Shown here: piece after piece, positions 37,837-49,652 of the stretch
Layout of the letters: every line of letters starts with the position of its first letter
Numbering within the stretch: the stretch's first letter is position 1
Assembly (NCBI GenBank): GCA_026936325.1
Contig: JAPTHN010000001.1
Location: forward strand, 5,468,560-5,532,559
Reading direction: 5' to 3'
Source of the DNA: Platynereis dumerilii
Lineage: Eukaryota > Annelida > Polychaeta > Phyllodocida > Nereididae
DNA length: 64,000 bases
Notes under the pieces: generated by a model
Told to the model about the DNA's origin: nothing
Database searches by the model: none
Seen by the model: only the letters and a program-made list of their open reading frames with translations
Program-made: the position numbers and the translations under genes

Positions 37837-38786
37837 ATTCATACCATGTTTCTCAACCAATGAGGAAACGCCAACCCCACGATTACCTTATGGTCTAACT
37901 TGGGAGTTCTGTGACAGACTTGTGATCTGAGAAAAGTGCGCTAACTTTCCACAGTCTAAGTGGGCAGCTCCGTTCCCACCACTACTTTTGTCCAGCCAAT
38001 TTGCCCATGAATTTTGTCAGATGGGAAAAACATCACCCAATGTAGCCACGAGAGCTGCCATTAGCCTGGCTGGGAGCAGACTTTAAAAGATTTAGCAGGG
38101 TGGTCAGCTGAAGTATACTATACTTCATCAAAATATAAACATTCATTCACTTTCAGATGTTCTGTCATATAAGAAATATCAGAGAATGGGGCTGAAATAG
38201 AGACACACCGGAAATAATATCAAAGAAACACATAAATAAGGCAAGAAACATTATGCCTTTTTATGTACAACATCGCATGTTTGTCAGAAATCGAAAAAAA
38301 TAATCGGTTGTGCCTGATTAATCTAGACAAACATATTGAATTATTGATGGAATGATTGATTGATTGACTGATTGATTTGAAGATTATTGGCTGATTAATC
38401 GATTGACATAATTGATATATAATGACATAAATAGATTTGTCTAAAAATTGATAGACATAGGTCTATAGATAGACTATATCCCTACAATGCTAAGCATTAT
38501 ATTCTTACAATTCTGCACAAAGAAGTCTTAGCTTGAAGGGAAACAGATCCCCCTTAGCCATGACCTTTTAACTTGGCAATAATTTGAGGAATTAGAATAT
38601 GTTGTATGTAGGGTCATTGTCTCTTTACTATTTGACTGTCAGACTTTGGCCTGAAGTCTAGATTACTGTAGTGTGGAAGTTTCTGTGTATTGTCTTATGC
38701 CCCTGAGCCTACCCAGTCAACATGTGAGTCTGCAAAACACTCACTGTGAGATCACAAGAAACTCACTTGGTGATGTCATACTGGAG

Positions 38787-39132
38787 CAGGGGCGTAGATC
38801 CTGGGGGGGATGGGGGGGATGCATCCCCCCCTAGGATGAACCTGGGGGGGATGATCATATGATTATCCCCCCCTAGAATTTCAAATTATTACTATTGGTA
38901 TTGACAATTATCAGTTATATTTTGCATTTTTTTTCATGATTCCGGTTGCATATTTTGTGGAAAATTCAAGTATCAGAACTAACCTTCCATAATCTAAAAT
39001 ATATTGGCGTTTGGGCCGTAAAGTGGCCCCCAAAATCCACCGCCGCGCGACTTTCGGCCTGTCTGGCCTCGCGCGAAATTTGCGTTCACCGAAATCATCC
39101 CCCCCTACAAAAACGAAAAATCTACGCCCCTG
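38787..39132. mobile_element. 346-bp hAT MITE nested in the CCCAG element
   Basis: Perfect 8-bp duplication TACTGGAG (38779-38786, 39133-39140). Ends are CAGGGGCGTAGAT and its inverse, a classical hAT terminus. The interior carries long G and C runs and a CpG-rich stretch (39010-39090) unlike its AT-rich surroundings. Confidence 0.93.
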
Positions 39133-39647
39133 TACTGGAGGGTGTCATCAAGACATCACAGTGACCTCACACCTTGTGACCTCATGCATTGCTACCTCAT
39201 GCAGAGCTCTCAGTAATCTCACATTCTGAGGGCAAAATGTCGGCTCACCATGATGTCTCAGTGATCTCACAAATGATGGTCTCACTATGATATCTCACAG
39301 AGGGGTCACAAGGAACTCACACAGAGATGTCACAGAGAACTCACACTGTGACCTCATGCATTGCTGCCTCACGGAAAGCTCTCAGAAATCTCACATACTG
39401 AGATCAAAATGTGGGCTCACTGAGAGCTCACAGTGATCCCAAAAATTATGGTGCCACTAAGAGATCTCACAGAGAGGTCACAAGGTAATCACACAGTTGC
39501 ATAACTGAAGGTCAAATAGAGGTCTCACAGAGAGCTCACAATGTGAGCTCTTTGTGACAGGAAGTGACATCACATGACCATCACAACATTCCATCCACCA
39601 TTTTGAATCAACATGCAACAGGAAATTTGGGAGATGAAATAATGCTG

Positions 39648-40044
39648 GTAAGTATGATTTTACATAGTTTGTAGTTTTGAAAATTATGTTAGCATTGATT
39701 TAAACATTTACTGATTCTACAAACATTGAAATTAAGCCACCGAAAATTGACAGCAATCTGGGGTTTTGTACAGCAATTTTGGCACAATCTTTTAACTGCC
39801 ATTTTGTATCAGGAGCCATTACACTAAAGAAACACACAGTTTGACATGTATGAATTGGTAATATTTTCCATCATTTTAAACTGTTTCTGTAGTATATTGA
39901 CCATGTGCTTTTGAATAACTAGATAATATATATCAACCACACTCATAGTATAAGATAATTCAGCCTATTTATCGGACATTATTCAAACTGCTGATATATG
40001 TACCACATACATTTATTTGTATTATCTTTTATTTTATGTTTCAG
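39648..40044 (+). other. Candidate intron in a non-coding transcription unit
   Basis: A near-consensus donor (CTG followed by GTAAGT) at 39648 pairs with a strong acceptor (TTTTATTTTATGTTTCAG) ending at 40044. About 90 bp later stands AATAAA (40136-40141) as a possible polyadenylation signal. The joined exons show no meaningful frame, so the product would be a spliced non-coding RNA of the transposon. This is inference from signals only. Confidence 0.35.
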
Positions 40045-43000
40045 GTTGGTGGTTGATATTTATGGATTGGACTACAGGAATAAAGAGGATTGAATGAAAC
40101 CCCACCCCCCCTCCAATCCAGCAATGTGATTGACAAATAAAATAAGAGAACAAACTTGCTATTCTGTATCTGTATTTATCTAACTCTTGAATAGGTCAAT
40201 GAGGGTGATTTGAGGTCACAGGAAGTTCACCCTGCAGAGGTCACAGAAAGTTCACCCTGCAGAGTTGACCTCAGAAAAGGCTCACAGAGAGCTCACAAGA
40301 GGCTCACACGAATCTCACTATGAGACCTCACATTAGGCTCACAGGGAGCTCACAGTGTGACCTCAACTTTTGAGGTCAAATCAACCTCATTGACTGGCTT
40401 CAAAATGAGGCTGATGTGAGGTCTTTCCTGTGAGCTTTCAAGGTGTCTTTGAAGAGCTCACAAAGATATCACAGTGAGGTCAAATTGTTGACTGGGTAAT
40501 GCTGTTAAAGTAAATTTGAAACAATTTTCAGTAACGTCTTCGTGAACGTTTCCCTGTAGAAAATCACAAGATTCAAAGTCTTAATCTCCATAAGATATCA
40601 ACAAGTTTCTTACAAATATATATTAGGAAATGTCGACTGATAAACCCAGTTCAGTATGAATTCTTGTCACTCATTCTATCAGTGATATTTTAGTTGATGG
40701 ATAAGCATCATGCAAATGGTAGAAGAAGCCAGCTTTAACAACACACCGCTTGAACATAGACAGAGTGTATATGTGCTATTTCACATTTATAGAACAGTCC
40801 GAAGTCCCTGCCACAGTAGATGTCATTGATGTAGTAATTTGGTCAGCCATGCAGCTGATGTACAGGAAATCCAAGAAAGGAACTTGGAGAAAAGTTTTGA
40901 AAAAGTAAGAGAGGGATCGATAAAAAAGAAAGAAAAAAGATGAGAGGATTAAATGAGGTAAATATTTAAGACAGAGAAGACACAGAAAAAAAGGAAAGGA
41001 AAATCCAATTAGAAGATGGAAAGGTTAATTCCTGTTACTTTTCAGGCATATTTTGAATGCTGCAGATAAAAATTGCAATGCTACTGGGACTACAACATGG
41101 GTAATGTCTTAATTAATTAAAGGATCCATTTGTGTTGTCATTCTACGTCATGATAACTTATTGAGTATAATAGCACCTAATGAAGCAAAAAGCAGTTAGG
41201 GACATTCAACATCAATTAATGCTTCTTTTACAACAGAAAGTTTCACCAAGATAGTCAAAATGTAGCAGGCCTGTTCGATATCAGGGAGGCAAAGTGAACC
41301 AACCAGGAGATTCAAAATTTCAGCCCCATAGTTTTGACCAAATTTGTAGTGCTCATGGTTTTGAAGCTATTCAGTTATGTATTTCGCCATGATAATATTC
41401 TGAACGGGGCTTTTAAAATTAAGCATTTGAAAAAATAAATTGACAATTTTATTTTTTCCACATGGAAAACAGCAATGTTAATGAAAACATCCATCGCAAG
41501 GCTGACTGAACCAAACCATATTTTTTCTTGACACCTCTGATGATTTTTGGTTAAATTAGCACTGTTTTTTTCTTTCCACATCACACCATGATACAGCTCA
41601 GCTCAGGCCTATATTATGCATTGGCTTCAGGAAGACCTTGAGTACTGTGTTTGCAACACTGGCAAAATTGACTGTTTGCATAAGACTCCATGTAGAGTAA
41701 ATATACAGCTTATGTATGTTATATACATAAGTAGACCTATCTTGAGCCCTTCCTGCCTGGGCTGTCTGTACAGTGAGCACACCCAAGATACATTTACTCT
41801 TGTGAGAAACTTTAATCCTTTGTCGACTCGTTATATGATGAAAATAATTGTACTTTTTTCACACATTTGATGTAGATTTATAGTTTATACCTTCTCCTTT
41901 AATAACAGTGTAGAAATAAATACATGCAGTTAAGATGGCAGGTCATATTCCCTGTAGATGTCAATGAATTAATAATGATGTGGCATTGAAATCTATATCA
42001 GAACAAAATTAATCACCCATAGGCCTACAATGGCAGACTGTGGATCTACATTATTTCAGAATCAGGATGATTATGATATAGGCCTATTGTCATTGCTTAC
42101 TCATACATGTGCTCTCCGAGATCAATATTCATCGAAAAAAAGACTTTTAAAAAAAAACAGACAAAATAAACAATAGCTTGTGTCCGTCCAAAATCTTTTT
42201 CTAAAATAAGACGAAAAGCTATGTCTAATCTCAAAATTTTTATGATCAGTTTACACAAAACATTGTTCAAAATAGAGAACTTCATTGGGCTGTTTCGCAT
42301 AAATCTTTGCCCTAATATAGACAAAAGTTCGGACGGACACCAGCCAATGTTGTCAGTTTTTGACAAACCTTTTTTCCAATTTATTACTTATGTATTACAG
42401 GAATAAAACCATTTTCGGCATAAAATTGTAAATCAAGGCATTGCATTAATGAGCTACTGCAGGATCTAAAAATCGTATCTTGATCAATGTGCTATCGGTA
42501 AATAAATAATATTTTGGACTACACATAGACCTAAAGATGTAGTAATGCATTGAGTCCTAGCTCTGCCAATAGTCACCAGTCTAAGAGCAGAGATGCATTA
42601 GTTCTCCCAACTTCCAGGAAAGAGCACTATGCCATGATTTTTGTGAGCCAGAGTGTCATCAGGACAGGAAGAGCAAGGCCTCGGATCTGCAGAGCTGTCA
42701 GAAGGGTGGCGGAAATGTCCTCCAGGCTACATAATCTGAATTTGAGGAGTGGGAGCCAGCCTCCAGGTTACATAGGCTCCCATCGATTTACTAAGTAGAT
42801 TTTATGGACTTTTTCTTTCATTTCTCAACCAGGCTTTGTAGCGTTTTACCAAATACACTGAATTCCCCAGACTTAATTTTTTCTCTCAGCACAAAGATGT
42901 GATTATATATATGGATTTCCTGAAAGATCAAACAGGCTAATAGTTCAGTTAAACTTACAGAGGCGCATAATAGACAGGTGTCCAGTTTGACAAACAGGCT

Positions 43001-43814
43001 AACCACCCAGGGACAAAGGAACAAATGTATAGCTTTTCTTTCAAAGAGAATGTGGAAAACAAAAACAAAAAGACAGCAGAAAAAAACACTGACACAATCT
43101 ATATCATAGGACAACTGATAACGACACTGTTTCACAGAGTCCATCTTTATGGGTGTAAGCCAAATAAGAGGCAGTTTATTCAACAAAGTGCCTGGATTGA
43201 TGGATTGATATTAGAGACCTGCCTCAGGACACAAATACATTTTATTTACTTTAAAACATTTGCTTTCGAGTGTTTTATAACGTACAAACGTTTTCTCTTT
43301 ATCACCAACATGTATATATGGATGGCAGCACAGCTATGGAGCTATACCAATTTCTAGTTATGTGTATCAAACGACCAATTCAGTTCATGAAACAGTCATA
43401 TCACATGCAAGTTAAATGGTATCTATCAAAGATGCTCTTTTTTTCTACTTGTAAGCCAGGCCAAATGATAGGAGTAAGGGGCAAGGGAGGATACGCTCAC
43501 CCTCCCGGGTGGTAACATAAAGCAGGGACCTAGTCATTACCGGGCGATCTCCATCCCACCCCTTTAACAATATATCAGACAGACAATCAACTGTGTGACG
43601 GGTCTATGTACGTTATTGCCCTTTTCTGGGTGGACCTCCCAACTGTTAACTCCAGTAATTGTCAAATGATTGAATGGGTTCCACCCCCTAGCCTCTTCAA
43701 CACTCCTCCATGCCCTTTTTCTATAGAATTTCCCTGAGGGAAGGGTACAATAGGCTATGGAGGGTGGGAAACCTCATGGGGTAAAATGCACTGGATATGG
43801 CTTAGTTCTCCCTA

Positions 43815-44790
43815 AATATGCCGAAATTGGGGCCAATTTGACACACCAAAGTTTGCTTTTATGGGATTTGCTTTCCTGGACTTCATGGAGGTGTAGAACA
43901 TCAGAAAATTATCCTATAAATTTGATACCTCCACATATTTTGCAAAATATATTTGTCTTAGAGAACGCAAAATATTGAGGTGCTACATTCATATGTGAGA
44001 GAAAGAGAATTTTTTTAGTTCACAAGGAATTGTCATTTTAGCACTTTTTCTTGATTTTTCACATTCACAACTTTGTAAAGGCGTCATTCAATATTTTTGA
44101 ATGATAGAAAGATGAAACTCTCAGATGTGTTTGCTATGGTAGTTTCCTAGAGGCTCACCAAGTTTGGTATTCATAGACTAAATACTTTTAGCACAAAAAA
44201 ATTAAAACCTCAACAACGTTTTTGGCTTTTTAGTCACTTTTTTGAACTTCAAAGGTTCATTCCCATTTGTTCTTCATATGGTTGGTTCAAAAAAACTATT
44301 CCGTGTATAGCACTGTACTTTTTTACAAGTGTCTTATATTTGCCTGGCAACACTAACGCAAAATTTTAAGGTTCTATGGTTTACTGGTGCAAAGCAATTC
44401 ATTTTTAACAACAACAGAAACAAACATTTTCTGATCAATTTTCACAACTTTTCCCCTACGTATAACTACTTTTCCCCGACTTTTCTTTACCAATACCTCT
44501 CATACTTTTTATCAGTTTTCCAGAAAGTCATGTCATTTTAGGATTATTCCCAATATATATACTGATAAAGGAATCCTGAAATTTTGAAGGTGCTGAGATA
44601 ATCATGGCCTGAAAAATGATCCTTTAATCAGAGTCATGTCATTTGAAAACTTCGCACAGCGTTCACTACTCAGCAGGCAGCAAGGTGCTGTGTTGTGCTG
44701 TGTTGCTATGGTAACTAAGGTGTGTGATCTCAACAGGCAGATCATACATCACAGATCACACTCTTTTCTGGCTGATAACGCACTTGATGG
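43815..44790. other. Unit-6-specific segment, no gene recognised
   Basis: It replaces the stretch that in units 4, 5 and 7 follows 'atatggcttagttc'. It is AT-rich and has no frame over about 70 codons. It contains GTTGCTATGGTAAC at 44702-44715, a palindromic RFX-type X-box match. Ends and origin are unclear. Confidence 0.4.
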
Positions 44791-45330
44791 GGGATAACAT
44801 AGTAATACCTTGTAATGTTATATGTTTGCTTCGTATAACATAAGGCATTGAAACAGCAGTAGCAGATCCAGAGGGGAGTGGTTTAGGGTGCCCAAACCCC
44901 CCTGGCCTGCAAAGTAAAAGCCATAATATAGTATAGCGCTCTAATGTTATTTTGTTTGATTTAAGTACAAAATAGTGATTCATACCAGAGTCTGCGAAAA
45001 GTGATTTTGACACACAGGACATTTGGGCATGTAGATTCTAAATTTTACCTGCCCGAAAGAAATCTTATCTGCCCGAAATTCCAATTTTAACTAGAATCGC
45101 AAGAGATGATAATATGACCGCCGGCGCTGCAGGACGCCTTTTGCTGATCAAGTGCAATCAAGTGTGACTGTGTCGATCCATAAAAGATGAATAACAATTT
45201 GTGTTTTGAGTGCAGCTTGTTTGGACCTGGCTTAAAAAAGCTCAGTCGTATAATAATAATAATAAATAGATATATATTCTTTGTTGTCCTTGGCGCAGTG
45301 GGGCCTCTATTTGACGGGGGGTTTATTCGA

Positions 45331-45575
45331 GGGGCCTATATGTGTACATCCATTGTGCATGCCTGTGTACAGTCATCGTCAAGTGTACGCCCATCTGTAG
45401 CTCGTCTGGCATGCCCATCTGTGTGTGCACGCCAATTTGTGTGTACACACCCATCTGTGTACGCACCCATTTGCATGGGCATGTCCACCTGAATGCCTAT
45501 CTGTGTGGGCACGCCCACCTGTACACCCATCTATGTGTACGCCCACCTGTAGGCCTATGCCCATCTCTCGAGTGT
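45331..45575. repeat. 18-bp GTGTGTACGCCCATCT minisatellite, left half
   Basis: Tandem, diverged copies of a unit near GTGTGTACGCCCATCTGT. The array resumes at 52834 on the far side of the inner transposon, so it was one array before that insertion. Because the unit length is a multiple of three, short Cys/Pro-rich frames survive; these are not genes. Confidence 0.85.
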
Positions 45576-46279
45576 TAGTAGAGGAAGGTGCCATAGGTTC
45601 CGTGACCAATTTCTCCGACTCAATTTTTCGATGCAAATTCTGTTAGATGGGTTCAAAATAAGAAAATTTAGCGAGGGTACCCCTCTCAAAAGTTCGGGCT
45701 AACTCCACTAGGGGTAATTTTCCAAAATGGCCGCCAAAATTCAAAATTTGTTATAATTCCACTTCTATTTGGCCTACAAATTCAAATTTTGGGTCTAAAT
45801 ATAGGTTTTAAGGGTCAGGCAATCCAATTAACATATTCCCAGAGGTGTCTGTCCAACCCTAGTGGTCATAATCCAATATGGTGGCGAAAATGGCAGACGA
45901 AAATGGCTAACTCACAATTCCGGCATCATATGGTCAAAATATGGAATTGGAGCCTCATAAACTGTGTTGACAGGCCTCAAAAAAATCATATATTGTGATT
46001 AATGATTTGTGTATTCAACAACTATGGTACCATATCCAATATGGCCACCAAAATGGCCGTTCAAAATGCCCCGAATATCACTTTTATCATAATGTAGGCA
46101 CTATTTAGTCTTTTAGTTGGGTTAAAAGCATCTATATATGTACTTCAATGATCCAAACAAATCAGTTATAATAATTCATATGATGTACACATAGGAATGT
46201 TTTTATAAATCCAATATGGCTGCCAAAATGGCCACCCAAAATGCTTAAAATATCACAATTTTACATAAATAGTTGCCCT
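45576..46279 (+). repeat. Left terminal inverted repeat of the Kolobok-like element
   Basis: Pairs with 52116-52833 in inverted orientation along its full length, with roughly one mismatch or indel per 10-20 bases by eye. It contains several 'CCAAAATGGCCGCC'-like words in both orientations, giving smaller internal palindromes. The last 14 bp of the repeat are displaced to 48661-48674. Confidence 0.9.
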
Positions 46280-48660
46280 AAAATTGTCATCTTACCATTG
46301 TTATAAATGCTTTAACTGTTAAGGAGTTCTCTTATCAGTATCTGACAAATGCACACACAACCCTATTGTTAGAAATCCGAATAGGCTGCCAAAGGGCCTC
46401 ATAGAGGGTTCAAATGTGAATTTTTATCACAATTTACTATTGTCCTTTTTGTATTATTGTACAACGTAAATATGAATTTCATTTGAATAATGACAAATTG
46501 TACTGAATATATTATATGCAGTTAAATAACTGGCATATTTTTTGAATCTGCCATTGTTAAAACACAATTTAACTTCCCATTTTACAATCAAAATTATTTT
46601 TAAAGTGGCAATCAAAAGGGTTAAGTCATCAGTAGAATAACATCTATTTCTGCAGCCTGAATCTTGAAGCACTGTCAGTCAGACACTGATCTCTGTGTCA
46701 TCATTCAGGTAATAATCTGCTTGTACTTCACAAGGGCTGTATTATTCTCTTTATAACAATTTTTCATATTATTGGTCTGTGTGAGCAATGTGTCCATGTG
46801 TCTTGTCAGAAAAATATAAAGTACTAGAAACGTAACACATCGAGAATTGGAGGTGTAATATCAACCTTACGGCATGTTGGGAACTTAATATGGTCTTCAA
46901 AGAATGATGAGATTCCAGTGATTTTGTCATTAAAATACATATCAGGTATCCAGAAATCTAAGTCACCGCATGCAAACAAAAACTTAACTAATATATAATT
47001 AGCTGTGTTCAATTAGTGCATCTAAAGGATAAATTGACGTGAATTTCATATCACAAGTTTAATCTAAAAACGGGCATATTAAGTTTATCATAAAACTAAG
47101 TTTGGTATTGTCAAAGAATAGCAGTGTCATAGTGTCCAATACACTCTGACTCAATATCATAACAGCACATTGAATCACAATATTAATACTATGAGGCAAA
47201 TTACAAAGTTTAAAAGTTCAAATTTAGGAAGAAAATCTCTTTTCTCAGGACATGTTACTGGTGCACCAATTGGAGAGAGAAAAAAAAGACAGTTGACATT
47301 GTATCAAATTGAAATTCACGTTATATTGTCAATTTAAATTCCTACACATGACCAAATGCGCTTTGGTGTTAAATTATTGTAAAACCTCAAAACAAAAATA
47401 CTTGTAAAAACCTGAAAATGCATGTCTCATGCTTCTAGCAACATAGCAGGACTTCCAACCCATTCTGTACTCGGTGCCCACGCGGATATCGGTTGCTTTA
47501 TAATTTACAATATCAGGTTGCTATTATGTATCAGATGTAATCATCGCAGAACTGATTCTTTCGCAGAACTGTCATAGAAAGAATCAGTTCTTCTTACAAA
47601 GTCGTTATTTCCTGTTTTATATAATGGTTTTACAATTACGATAAGAAAACGGGCTCCTAGGGACCTAAAGTCAAGTCCGTCAATTTATATTTGATCATAA
47701 CTTCACTGATTGTATTGTTTCCCATTGATACAGCAGTACTAAAAAGTCAGAAAAGAGATCTTCCTCACAAATTTGAACTTTTTAACTTTCGTATTTGCCT
47801 CATAGTATTAATCCTGTGATTCAATGTGCAATTATAATATTGAGTCAGAGTGTATTGGACACTATGACACTGCTATTCTTTGACAATACCAAACTTAGTT
47901 ATATGTTAAGCTTAATATTCCAGTTTTTAGATTAAATTTGTGATGAGAATTTCACTTAAAATTATTGTTTAGTTGCATAATTTGAAACGGCCTGCAGGTT
48001 GGAGCTAATAATAGACTAGCTAAGCTTCTTGTTTCCATGTGGTGACTTACATTCCAGGATAAAATCAGTTAGTGGAATCTCATCATTCTTTGTTAGTTTA
48101 TATGGAGACCATTTTCAGTTCCCATCATGCCGTAAGGTTGATATTAAACCTCCAATTCTCGATGTGTGACGTTTCTATTACTTTATAGTTTTCTGACAAG
48201 ACACATGGTCACATTGCTCCCACAGACCAAAATATGAAAAATTGTTATAAAAGAGAATAATACAGCCTTTGTGAGGTACAAGCAGACTTGTACCTGAAAG
48301 ATGACACAGAGATCAGTGTCTGACTGACAGTGCTTCAAAGATTCAGGCCGCAGAAATAGATGTTATTCAACTGATGACTTAACCCTTTGGATTGCCATTT
48401 AAAAATAATTTTGATTGTAAAGGGAAAGTTAAATTGTGTTGCCTATAATATATTCAGTACAATTTGCCATTATTTAAATGAAATTCATATTTACATTGTA
48501 CAATAATTGTTATAAAAATTCACATTTGAACCCTCTGGGAGGCCCTTTGGCAGCCTATTTTGATTTCTAACAACAGGGTTGTGTGTGAAATTGTCAGACA
48601 CTGATAACAGAACTCCTTAACAGTTAAAGCATTTATAATAATGCTAAGATAAAAATTTAA
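46280..48660. mobile_element. Nested 2.4 kb palindromic element at a TTAA site
   Basis: Inserted in the left terminal repeat. The intact right repeat shows the empty site gcccTTAAagg, and the left copy has (T)TAAA at one side and TTTAA at the other, consistent with a TTAA target. The two halves are inverted copies of each other for almost the whole length (for example 46300-46450 with 48500-48650, and 47100-47205 with 47795-47905). A small perfect hairpin (15-bp stem, 47548-47591) lies near the centre. No transposase; TTAA suggests Kolobok or piggyBac-type mobilisation. Confidence 0.8.
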
Positions 48661-48674
48661 AGGAAGAGGACCTG

Positions 48675-49112
48675 GTATAAATAGAAGTCCAATGGACACC
48701 CCACAAAATGGGCTGAACCTTTCCAAGTCTCAGATCTCCACAACAAAATGGGAATTATCTGTTGCAATACTGCATGCCAATCTTTCATAATTGGCACAGT
48801 GGTTCATTAGTGTATTTCTGATGGGTTCCCAACTTTAAAAGCCAATATCAATAACAGTAATTAGTAGTTGAAGCAATTAAGTATGTTGAAAATTCCAAAA
48901 AATCTCAAATTATTTTGAAAATGATTGACAGCTGAACCTGCCTGCTATTGGCTCCCTAGGTCACATGATCTCATTTGCATATGGGCGCCAGGCTTGAGTT
49001 TTGTTTACAAACAGAAGCAAACCATGTGCCTAACTCTTGCAGAAAAACAACTTGGAAACACATACCTGTCTGCTCTGTTCAATTTCCTATCAAAGGTACA
49101 TCCAGTGAGTAA
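48675..49112. other. Non-coding segment of the Kolobok-like element
   Basis: Lies between the end of the left terminal repeat and the stop codon of the minus-strand gene, so it would be that gene's 3' untranslated region. It holds an octamer-like ATTTGCAT near 48973. No conserved frame is seen. Confidence 0.4.
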
Positions 49113-49652
49113 TTATGCCCACTTATGGCCCTTGTAGGGCTGACCAGGTAGATTAGGCCTCCAATGTCTGACAAGTTTCAGCACACAGTCAGGCATAATG
49201 TCCCTTGGATGAATAGCAGGACCCATCCACACTGCATTGGGTATTTCTCCATTCAGTACAAGGATCTTCTTTTGAACGTATCTAGGTTCTCTCCAAGCTC
49301 CTCTATTAGCCAACATGACCCAAAATGACCGGTAATGAAGCTTCCGTATACAATGGTTATTTTGATGAGGAGGTTGTGGCTCATCCCACCATGATTGGTG
49401 GTATCTGTCTGATGTCACACAAGGACGACAGAAACAGAATGGGCACTCTTCTGCAGCAGGATCTTGGGCAATTATAACTGGATTTTCCTCTTCTTGTCTA
49501 TCAATGTCCATGTCATTTTCTTCATCATTATCATCATCATCACTGTCATTTACTAAATCAAGCTCCCAATCATTGTGATTCCACATAGCCATAATCAACT
49601 CCCTTTGCTCTGCTGTCACTCTAATGTTCAAAATGTGTTTTTCTTCTGCCAT
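49113..49652 (-). CDS. P2X7 'ballast'-like Cys-rich protein of the transposon
   Basis: A 179-residue protein starting at the internal ATG at 49652 (MAEEKHILNI); 25 more codons lie upstream in frame but read like untranslated sequence. Residues 32-56 are strongly acidic (runs of Asp and Glu). Residues 70-78 hold a tight cysteine cluster, C-x2-C-x-C-x2-C (CPFCFCRPC). The C-terminal part (IRKLHYRSFWVMLANRGAW, then DIMPDCVLKLVRHW and YKGHKW at the end) resembles the zinc-binding intracellular domain of vertebrate P2X7 receptors, where similar 'AYRxF', 'IPSCxxxxIR' and 'YxGF' motifs occur; related free-standing proteins are known from invertebrates. No transmembrane segment, so it is not a receptor. 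It is divergent from the transposase gene and probably shares its promoter. Its role in transposition (DNA or protein binding) is unknown; the family link is from memory and rests on motifs. Confidence 0.75.
   Translation of the reverse strand: MAEEKHILNIRVTAEQRELIMAMWNHNDWELDLVNDSDDDDNDEENDMDIDRQEEENPVIIAQDPAAEECPFCFCRPCVTSDRYHQSWWDEPQPPHQNNHCIRKLHYRSFWVMLANRGAWREPRYVQKKILVLNGEIPNAVWMGPAIHPRDIMPDCVLKLVRHWRPNLPGQPYKGHKWA

Larger units (their letters stand above)
31771..38480. repeat. Macrosatellite unit 5
   Basis: A block (near 31917), B (33990-34214), C (35018), SINE (36113), E (36977) and F (37960-38090) in the standard order. Private insertions are at 32579-33321 and 36317-36574. It carries a deletion, relative to unit 4, at 37836/37861. 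No gene seen. Confidence 0.8.
38712..40496. mobile_element. Non-autonomous transposon with CCCAGTCAACA ends
   Basis: Flanked by TA (38710-38711, 40497-40498). Empty sites are intact in the neighbouring units near 29620 and 31978. Ends are CCCAGTCAACA and its inverse. Both flanks of the interior are filled with degenerate repeats built from CTCACA, GAGGTCACA and GAGCTCACA words (38740-39560, 40195-40480). The middle contains a possible intron-bearing transcription unit. No transposase. Confidence 0.8.
38481..44985. repeat. Macrosatellite unit 6, first part
   Basis: A block (38637), an insertion at 38712-40496, the post-A segment (40500-41850), B block (42550-42798), C block (43595), then unit-specific sequence from about 43815. 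The unit continues at 56685 after the 11.7 kb insertion. No gene seen. Confidence 0.75.

Noticed and set aside
42818-43186. Hydrophobic minus-strand frame (LFERKAIHLFLCPWVVSLFV) also seen near 3194, 25398, 34196 and 62022
   Set aside because: Frameshifts and different endings between copies, no conserved start, and high nucleotide identity of the copies make persistence by chance likely.
46824-47012. 62-codon minus-strand frame in the palindromic element (GDLDFWIPDMYFND)
   Set aside because: The other arm of the palindrome does not keep the frame and there is no known motif; it may be a remnant of coding sequence but cannot be supported.
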